This document shows positions 12,039 through 17,348 of a stretch of 17,348 bases of DNA, one piece after another; within the stretch, counting starts at the first letter, position 1, and each line of letters starts with the position of its first letter. The translations under genes were made by a program, and so were the position numbers. The stretch comes from JAHFKM01 sp035655455 (GTDB taxonomy: Archaea > Nanobdellota > Nanobdellia > SCGC-AAA011-G17 > GW2011-AR18), in NCBI GenBank assembly GCA_035655455.1, contig DASRUL010000025.1, positions 1 through 17,348 of the forward strand, written 5' to 3'. Under the pieces are notes generated by a model. It was not told where the DNA came from. It did not search any database and was given only the letters and a program-made list of their open reading frames with translations.

Positions 12039-12556
12039 ATCAGATGAGGAAGGATTATGAAAGGTTGCTTCATTCGAAGGTGTTTGAGAAGTGTGGTTTT
12101 TTATGCGGCTTGTTTGTGATGGCAAATCCTGAGGACATTAAAAATGCTGAGTGGCAGTTTGATTTTTATGACGAGAAGAAGGAGAGGATGACGAGCTATC
12201 TTGTTAATGACGAGATAAGGCTTGTAGAAAAGAACGCTGAGGTGTTTAAGAATGGCTCTTTGGAAATTGAAAGGCTTGATCTTGATGAGGTGATGGTTGG
12301 TGTTGAGGAAGCGTTGAAGAGGGCTGAGGTTGTGCTAAAAGAAAAAGGCCTGTCTGTTTCGAAGGTGGTCATCACGTTGCAAAAATCAAAGGAGATTTTT
12401 TGGAATGTTTCTTTCTTGACAACAAGTTTTAACCTGCTGAATGTTCGGCTGAGTGGAAGGGATGGTTCTTTGTTGGAAGAGAGTGTTGTTTCTTTAATGG
12501 ATTTTAGACCTGGGGTTGGGAGTATTGAGAGCTTGAGAAAAAAGGAAGTTATATAA
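12032..12556 (+). CDS. Hypothetical protein coupled to thrS
   Basis: 174 residues. The ATG at 12032 overlaps the thrS stop by 7 bases, so it is likely co-translated; a second ATG at 12044 is a possible alternative. There is no clear membrane segment apart from a short hydrophobic stretch CGFLCGLFVM (about 21-30). The middle is helical (LDLDEVMVGVEEALKRAEVV). The end has a WNVSFLTTSFNLLNVRLSGR stretch followed by DGSLLEE, a strand-turn-strand with G-R-D-G that resembles the last part of PepSY-like folds; this is a weak resemblance. I do not recognise the family. Its stop codon is embedded in the TATA box of the next gene. Confidence 0.7.
   Translation: MLNQMRKDYERLLHSKVFEKCGFLCGLFVMANPEDIKNAEWQFDFYDEKKERMTSYLVNDEIRLVEKNAEVFKNGSLEIERLDLDEVMVGVEEALKRAEVVLKEKGLSVSKVVITLQKSKEIFWNVSFLTTSFNLLNVRLSGRDGSLLEESVVSLMDFRPGVGSIESLRKKEVI
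12549..12556 (+). promoter_or_regulatory. TATA box of aglB, overlapping the upstream stop codon
   Basis: The box ttatataa is centred about 27 bases before the ATG at 12580. Its last three bases are the TAA stop of the preceding gene (12554-12556). Confidence 0.65.
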
Positions 12557-12579
12557 AGTGTGTCTGAATTGCGGGTTAA

Positions 12580-15225
12580 ATGCAAGAGGGTGAGCTGTTA
12601 AACCAGAGAAAGGAGAAAGTTTTATCCTACTTAAGAGAGAGGAAAGACTGGTTCCAGTATCTTATTCTTGCGATCATCATCTGGATTGGCGCTTCGATCA
12701 GGTACAAGGTGATTCCAAATTTGAAGGATGTGACAACTGGCCAGTTTATTTCTTTGGAATTGGATTCAACATTATTTTTAAGGTACGCGCGAGAAATCGT
12801 GGAAAGGGGTAGCTTGTTTACTGTTGATCCGTTTCGTTTTGCTCCGTTAGGCGCTGACATTTCGAATCTTGCCGTGTTCACGTCGTATTTTAGTGTTTAT
12901 TTGTACAAGGTGTTGCATTTTTTTAATTCAAAGGTCACGGTGGAGCTTGCGGTGAACCTGTATCCTGTTGTAGCGATGATGATCATGACCGTGTTCTTGT
13001 TCTTGCTTGTAAGAAGGCTGTTTGAGTGGAAGACTGCGTTGTTGTCTTGTTTATTGATTAATGTGATTCCAACGTTTTTGTTTAGAAGTATGGGGGGGTC
13101 TTCTGATCATGATATGTTGGGGATGATGTTGATTATTATGGCGTTTTATTTTTATGTGTGTTCATGGCAGGCGAGGAGGATACGCTACAGTCTCGTGTTC
13201 TCAGGTATTGCCGGGCTTGTTACTGCTGTTGGAGCCGAGACTGCGGGCTCATACACATTTGTGTTGATGGTTATCGGGGTGTTTAGCCTTGTTGAGTTGT
13301 TTTTGACGAAGTTCGAGAATAAGGATTTTTATGTGTTGACGGCTTTTGTCGGATCGTTCACAATATTTTACAAGTTGTTTAACTTACAGTTGGCAGTAAG
13401 CCCGTTGTTTACGTCTATCACGACAGGCCTTGCGTATCTTGCCTTGGTGGTCGCTGGAGTAAATTTTGTTGTTTTCAAGAGGAACATATTAAATGTGAAG
13501 AGATTCTTGGTGAAGTGCGAAGAGAAGATTCCTGAGGGTATTCTGAGTATAGCTCTCGGGATGGGTGTAAGTGCGCTTGGTGCGTTGGTGATCTTCGGTC
13601 CAAGGTTTTTTGTGACGAAATTAAATGATTTGTATGCTGTTGTGTTCAAGTCTTTTTCGTATTCGCGGTGGGCGTTGACTGTTGCTGAGAACAAGACGCC
13701 TTTTGTTGCTGACTGGTTTGGCCAGTTTGGGAAGGCGTATGTGTGGTTGTTTGTTCTTGGCTCTATTCTTCTCTTTTATGACGCGGTGAAGTCGTTTAAG
13801 AGAGCGAAGTATTTGACAGGTGGCTACGCGTTTTTTATTTTTGGATATATTTTTTCTCGGTATAGCGCGAATTCTTTTTTGAATGGGAGTTCTGGGTTTT
13901 CAAAATTGTGGTTTTACAGCGCTATTGTTATTTTTTTAGGTGGAATGGGGTATGCTTATTTTGCTAGTTACAGAAAGAAAGATCCTGAGTTTGAGAAAGT
14001 GAAGCAGATTAACAAAAGGTATGCGTTTATGTTTACGTGGTTTTTGTTGATGATTCTTGCTGCTTCTTCCGCGATTAGGCTGTTGTTTGAGTTTTCTCCC
14101 GTGACGTCTGTTATTGTTGCGTTTGTGTTTGTTTCTGTTTTTGATTTCGCGTATAAATTAAAGAACGTGTATGTGAAAGGGGTAACGATTCTTGTCCTTG
14201 TGTTGGTGCTGTTCAGTCCTTTTGCGAGTTGGAAAGGTCTTGTGATGGAGTATTATGAGGTTTCGTCAGCGCAAGCGGGTGGTTCTGGTCCAGGCTACAA
14301 TCAGCAGTGGCAGCGCACCGGCGCATGGGTGCGTGAGAACACGCCTGAGAATGCTATTTTCGCGCATTGGTGGGATTATGGCTACTGGGTGCAGGAGGGG
14401 TTTAGGCGTGCGACAATTACTGATGGAGGAAACTTTTTTGGCTGGTGGAATTATTTAATGGGCAGGAATGTGCTGACTGGTCAGTCTGATGAGGAGGCGC
14501 TTGGCTTCCTGTTTGCGCATAAGGCGACCCACTTGCTGATGGTTGCTGACGAGGTTGGGAAGTACCCCGCGTATTCCTCAATTGGCTCCGATAAGGAGTA
14601 TGACAGGTATTCGTGGATTAGTACGTTTGGGCTAGATAAGCAAAGTTCTGTAGAGGGACGCTCTGAGACAACGTTGGTTTACCAGGGTGGCGCTCTTCTT
14701 GATGAAGACTTGATTATTGAGGGTAAAGTGTACCCGGCAAACCAGGCCGGGATTGGTGCGGTGATTATGAAAATTAAAAATAGAGAGGACGGGGTTGAGA
14801 TAAGTCAGCCTATGGCTGGGCTTGTCTTCCAGAATCAGCGTGTTGATCTCCCGTTGCGTTGCGTGTTTGTGAATGGCAATCCTGTGGAGTATAAAGAGTT
14901 TGGGATTGATGCGTGTTTCAGGATTATTCCCGTGTTCGAAAGTCAGACAAATGTTGATGAGCTTGGCGCGGGCTTGTGGCTTTCGAAAAAGGTGTATCAT
15001 TCTCGTTTCGGTCAGTGGTACCTCTTAAACAAGGAATCTCCATCTGTGAAGGTGGTCTACGATGATGCGCAGCAGCTTCCTCTTAGCTTATATCAAGGAA
15101 GGATGCTTGGCCCGATGAAAATCTGGGAGATAAAGTACCCCGAGAATTTCAGCATTTCTGAGGAGGAGAGAGAGTACTTTTTAAGAACAAGCTATGCCGA
15201 CGAGGAGTTGTTGAAGCCAAGGTAG
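12580..15225 (+). CDS. aglB: Oligosaccharyltransferase AglB (STT3 family)
   Basis: 881 residues. The N-terminal half has about a dozen membrane helices. The first external-loop acidic motif is ELDSTLFLRYAREI, with Asp62, and the second is SSDHDMLGM, with Asp176 and Asp178. The catalytic WWDYG motif at 597-601 (HWWDYGYW) recognises the +2 Ser/Thr of the sequon, and the C-terminal globular domain (about 560-881) contains DEVGKYPAYSSIGSDKEYD, in the place of the DK motif. AglB transfers a lipid-linked glycan to Asn in N-x-S/T sequons on the outer face of the membrane. The ATG at 12580 is leaderless. It is followed by two glycosyltransferase genes, which supports a glycosylation locus. Confidence 0.94.
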   Translation: MQEGELLNQRKEKVLSYLRERKDWFQYLILAIIIWIGASIRYKVIPNLKDVTTGQFISLELDSTLFLRYAREIVERGSLFTVDPFRFAPLGADISNLAVFTSYFSVYLYKVLHFFNSKVTVELAVNLYPVVAMMIMTVFLFLLVRRLFEWKTALLSCLLINVIPTFLFRSMGGSSDHDMLGMMLIIMAFYFYVCSWQARRIRYSLVFSGIAGLVTAVGAETAGSYTFVLMVIGVFSLVELFLTKFENKDFYVLTAFVGSFTIFYKLFNLQLAVSPLFTSITTGLAYLALVVAGVNFVVFKRNILNVKRFLVKCEEKIPEGILSIALGMGVSALGALVIFGPRFFVTKLNDLYAVVFKSFSYSRWALTVAENKTPFVADWFGQFGKAYVWLFVLGSILLFYDAVKSFKRAKYLTGGYAFFIFGYIFSRYSANSFLNGSSGFSKLWFYSAIVIFLGGMGYAYFASYRKKDPEFEKVKQINKRYAFMFTWFLLMILAASSAIRLLFEFSPVTSVIVAFVFVSVFDFAYKLKNVYVKGVTILVLVLVLFSPFASWKGLVMEYYEVSSAQAGGSGPGYNQQWQRTGAWVRENTPENAIFAHWWDYGYWVQEGFRRATITDGGNFFGWWNYLMGRNVLTGQSDEEALGFLFAHKATHLLMVADEVGKYPAYSSIGSDKEYDRYSWISTFGLDKQSSVEGRSETTLVYQGGALLDEDLIIEGKVYPANQAGIGAVIMKIKNREDGVEISQPMAGLVFQNQRVDLPLRCVFVNGNPVEYKEFGIDACFRIIPVFESQTNVDELGAGLWLSKKVYHSRFGQWYLLNKESPSVKVVYDDAQQLPLSLYQGRMLGPMKIWEIKYPENFSISEEEREYFLRTSYADEELLKPR

Positions 15226-15226
15226 G

Positions 15227-15234
15227 CTTAAAAG
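15227..15234 (+). promoter_or_regulatory. Possible TATA box of the GT-C gene
   Basis: The box cttaaaag is centred about 25 bases before the ATG at 15256 and begins one base after the aglB stop. It is a weaker match than the other boxes, so the gene may instead be read from the aglB transcript. Confidence 0.4.
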
Positions 15235-15255
15235 GTTTTCTTAATTTCAGTTTTG

Positions 15256-16884
15256 ATGGAAAGTTGGAAGAAGATTTTGATTGTATATTTTGTTTTGGTT
15301 GGAGTGAAGGTTGTTTTGTCGTTGTTTGTTGTTGCTCCTTCTGTTTTTTCTGACGAATATATTTTTTCAAAGCTGGCGAGGAGCGTCTTTGTTGATCAGG
15401 AGTTTACAGTGCATGGTATTGCTCCGAATCAGCAGTTTCCGTTGTATCCCATAATGCTTTCGTTGACGTATCTTGCTGCTGACATGGAGGTGATTTATTT
15501 TTTAATGAAAGTGGTGAATGCGTTTCTCCTTACCTCGATTATTTTTCCCGCATTTTGGGTTGCTAAAGATTTTGTGAGTGAAAAAAAAGCGTTTCTTGCT
15601 GCGTTGTTAGTTAGTTTTTTACCAAGCGTATTTGTAACCTCGTTCTATGTAATGAGTGAGAACTTATTTTATCCTTTAGTGATGTGGTTTGTGTATTTTT
15701 TGTACAAAACAAAGAGAGAAAACAAGCCAAAGTATTTTCTTGGTGCTTGTATCGCATTGGTGGCCGCGATATGGACAAAGTTTGCGGGGGTGCTCTTGAT
15801 ACCTCTTCCTTTGATTAATTTGTTAGTGGGAGTGAAGAAAGAGAGAAGACTGAAAGTGTGGGGTCTTTCTGCAGTTGTTCTACTTGTGACGATGGTGTTA
15901 TTTTTTTTCTTTGTAAGGGGAAGTTTTTATTTGACTGCGCTTCCAAAGTTTGTGAATAATGTTTCTGTGCTGATTCTTCCTTTTGTAAGCTGGATTGTTC
16001 TCTATAACGGGTATGTGTTCTTGGCGAGTGGCTTGTTGTTTGGCTTGTATTTCTTGGTTGGGTTGAAGGTGAAAGAGAAAAATTTCAGGTTCCTGTGGCT
16101 GATAACCTTGTTAGCGTTTGTCTTGTTTGTTGTTGCTGCCGCGAACCAGTCAAGTTCGTTCAGGATTTTTTTTGAGTCTTCGTTTTCTTGGTTTACAAGA
16201 AGGCCTATTGGAAGGTATGTTGAGGCGGTCTTGCCGTTGGTTGTCTTAACGGGTTTTATAAGTTTTGAAAAGGTCAAGGCGAGAATTCCTATGTGGATAG
16301 GTATTGGCGCTAGTGGTTTGCTTGGTTATGGGACATTGTTAACAATTGCGCCGTTGTTTCCATTTAATAATAGTTCGTTGACGTTATTCGGGGCGTTGAA
16401 GTATGTATTGGATTTTTTCTTTGTCGGATCGTTTGTTGACACGAGAATAGTCTTGCCGTCGTTTATGATATTAGGAATTATATTGGTTTCATTGCCGTGG
16501 CTGTTTCTAAAAAAGAAAGAGTGGCAGCCGTATCTTGTTTTAGCGTTTTTTATGATGTCGAGTCTTCTTGGTTTTGTGGTTACTGTTGAGAACAGCCAGA
16601 AGTGGTATGATGCAAAGCAGATGGTATTTGGGTTAGAGGTAAAGGATCTTGAAGGCTCAAAGGTTGTGATTGATGAGCGTGACTGTGTTGAAAAATTGTA
16701 TCGTGAGAGCGAGGGGTTGTGTGAGTTAACGAAAAAGAGTACGCTCTTGGGATTCTGGATGAATAAGGATATTATAATAGGGGATGTGTATAGGGAGGAT
16801 GCTGATTTAATTATTAGTCGTCACCGGTTGAATTTGGAAGTGGTTAAGGATTTAAATGGTGAGGTGCTTGTGTACAGACCATGA
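15256..16884 (+). CDS. GT-C membrane glycosyltransferase (PMT/ArnT-like)
   Basis: 542 residues from ATG 15256; an in-frame TTG at 15253 would add one. It has about a dozen hydrophobic segments. A first extracytoplasmic loop contains SDEYIFSKLARS, with the acidic pair Asp33-Glu34 that in PMT, ArnT and related GT-C enzymes acts near the catalytic centre. PNQQFPLYPIMLSLTYLAA and the NAFLLTSIIFPAFWVAKDFV helix follow the same order as PMT_2 proteins. Such enzymes use polyprenyl-phosphate sugars as donors to glycosylate lipids or proteins outside the membrane. A soluble C-terminal part (about 440-542) is short. The stop overlaps the start of the GT2 gene (ATGA), so the two are coupled. The acceptor cannot be told. 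Confidence 0.83.
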   Translation: MESWKKILIVYFVLVGVKVVLSLFVVAPSVFSDEYIFSKLARSVFVDQEFTVHGIAPNQQFPLYPIMLSLTYLAADMEVIYFLMKVVNAFLLTSIIFPAFWVAKDFVSEKKAFLAALLVSFLPSVFVTSFYVMSENLFYPLVMWFVYFLYKTKRENKPKYFLGACIALVAAIWTKFAGVLLIPLPLINLLVGVKKERRLKVWGLSAVVLLVTMVLFFFFVRGSFYLTALPKFVNNVSVLILPFVSWIVLYNGYVFLASGLLFGLYFLVGLKVKEKNFRFLWLITLLAFVLFVVAAANQSSSFRIFFESSFSWFTRRPIGRYVEAVLPLVVLTGFISFEKVKARIPMWIGIGASGLLGYGTLLTIAPLFPFNNSSLTLFGALKYVLDFFFVGSFVDTRIVLPSFMILGIILVSLPWLFLKKKEWQPYLVLAFFMMSSLLGFVVTVENSQKWYDAKQMVFGLEVKDLEGSKVVIDERDCVEKLYRESEGLCELTKKSTLLGFWMNKDIIIGDVYREDADLIISRHRLNLEVVKDLNGEVLVYRP

Positions 16885-17348
16885 AAGTGATCATAACGAT
16901 ACCTGCGTACAATGAAGAAAAAACAATAGGAAGAGTTGTTGCTGGCATTCATGGGGTGATGAAGAGAACAAGGTTGAAGTATGAGGTGCTTGTGGTGGAT
17001 GATGGGTCTCGTGATCGTACTGGTGAGGTTGCGAAGGCTGCTGGCGCTGTGGTTGTTGCTCATCCTCATAATTTGGGGTTGGCTGAGGCGTTCAGAACAG
17101 AAATGAAAACCTGTCTAGAAAGGAAAGCTGATATTATTGTGCATACTGATGCTGATGGGCAGTATTTGGCTGTTGATATTCCAAAGTTGATTGAGCCTAT
17201 TATTAAAGGTGAGGCTGATCTTGTGCTTGGTTCTCGTTTTAAGGGAAAGATTGAGTACATGCCCTTGGTGAAAAGGTTGGGAAACAAGGCGTTTTCTCAG
17301 GTGATTTCGAGGATTACAGGCTTGAGAATTTCTGACGGTCAGACAGGG
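16881..17348 (+). CDS. DPM1-like family 2 glycosyltransferase, truncated by the window end
   Basis: Only the first 156 residues lie in the window and the frame is open at its end. The start reads MKVIITIPAYNEEKTIGRVV, with the nucleotide-sugar loop VLVVDDGSRDRT at about 37-48, the LGLAEAFRTE helix and the metal-binding DADGQY (D-x-D) at about 95-100, then ADLVLGSRFKG. These are the marks of GT2 polyprenyl-phosphate mannose/glucose synthases (DPM1/GtrB type), which make polyprenyl-P-sugar from NDP-sugar at the inner face of the membrane. That product is what the preceding GT-C enzyme would use. The ATG overlaps the upstream stop by 4 bases (ATGA). Whether C-terminal membrane helices follow cannot be seen. 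Confidence 0.9.
   Translation, partial: MKVIITIPAYNEEKTIGRVVAGIHGVMKRTRLKYEVLVVDDGSRDRTGEVAKAAGAVVVAHPHNLGLAEAFRTEMKTCLERKADIIVHTDADGQYLAVDIPKLIEPIIKGEADLVLGSRFKGKIEYMPLVKRLGNKAFSQVISRITGLRISDGQTG

Overview
The window looks like a chromosome segment of a DPANN-type archaeon, probably a Woesearchaeota/Pacearchaeota-like or Micrarchaeota-like lineage; this is my inference from sequence traits, not a database result. The archaeal signals are RNase P protein Rpp30, an archaeal-type UMP kinase, a DUF357 protein, an AK6/Fap7-type kinase, an AglB/STT3 oligosaccharyltransferase, tRNA genes with bulge-helix-bulge introns, and TATA boxes centred 24-29 bases upstream of start codons (leaderless mRNAs). 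Genes are tightly packed and several overlap.

Region 1 (1-1231). Two glutamine tRNA genes flank two small helical proteins of unknown function. The first tRNA (anticodon TTG, 5' end outside the window) has two introns, the canonical one at 37/38 and one in the T-loop at 53/54. The second (anticodon CTG) has one intron at 25/26. A REP-like palindromic element follows the second tRNA.

Region 2 (1232-1780). An A-rich gene encodes a putative DNA-binding protein: N-terminal helix-turn-helix, four and a bit 16-residue tandem repeats, and a C-terminal XRE-type helix-turn-helix.

Region 3 (1826-10201, mostly minus strand). A large membrane-anchored subtilisin-like protease carries about 34 N-glycosylation sequons. 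Next come RNase P component 3, divergently paired with a plus-strand cis-prenyltransferase and DoxX-family pair, then the operon DUF357-pyrH-AK6 kinase, and a surface protein with macroglobulin-like repeats, one membrane helix and a charged cytoplasmic tail.

Region 4 (10320-17348, plus strand). Bacterial-type threonyl-tRNA synthetase with its editing domain is coupled to a small unknown gene. A surface-glycosylation block follows: AglB, a GT-C glycosyltransferase and a DPM1-like GT2 glycosyltransferase cut by the window end.

The genes fit one theme: UppS can make the polyprenyl carrier, GT2 and GT-C enzymes can load or use lipid-linked sugars, AglB transfers glycan to Asn-X-Ser/Thr sites, and the sequon-rich exoprotease (and perhaps the surface protein) would be targets. 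The plus strand is G-rich relative to C in the slices I counted, whichever way the genes run, which suggests replication-strand bias.
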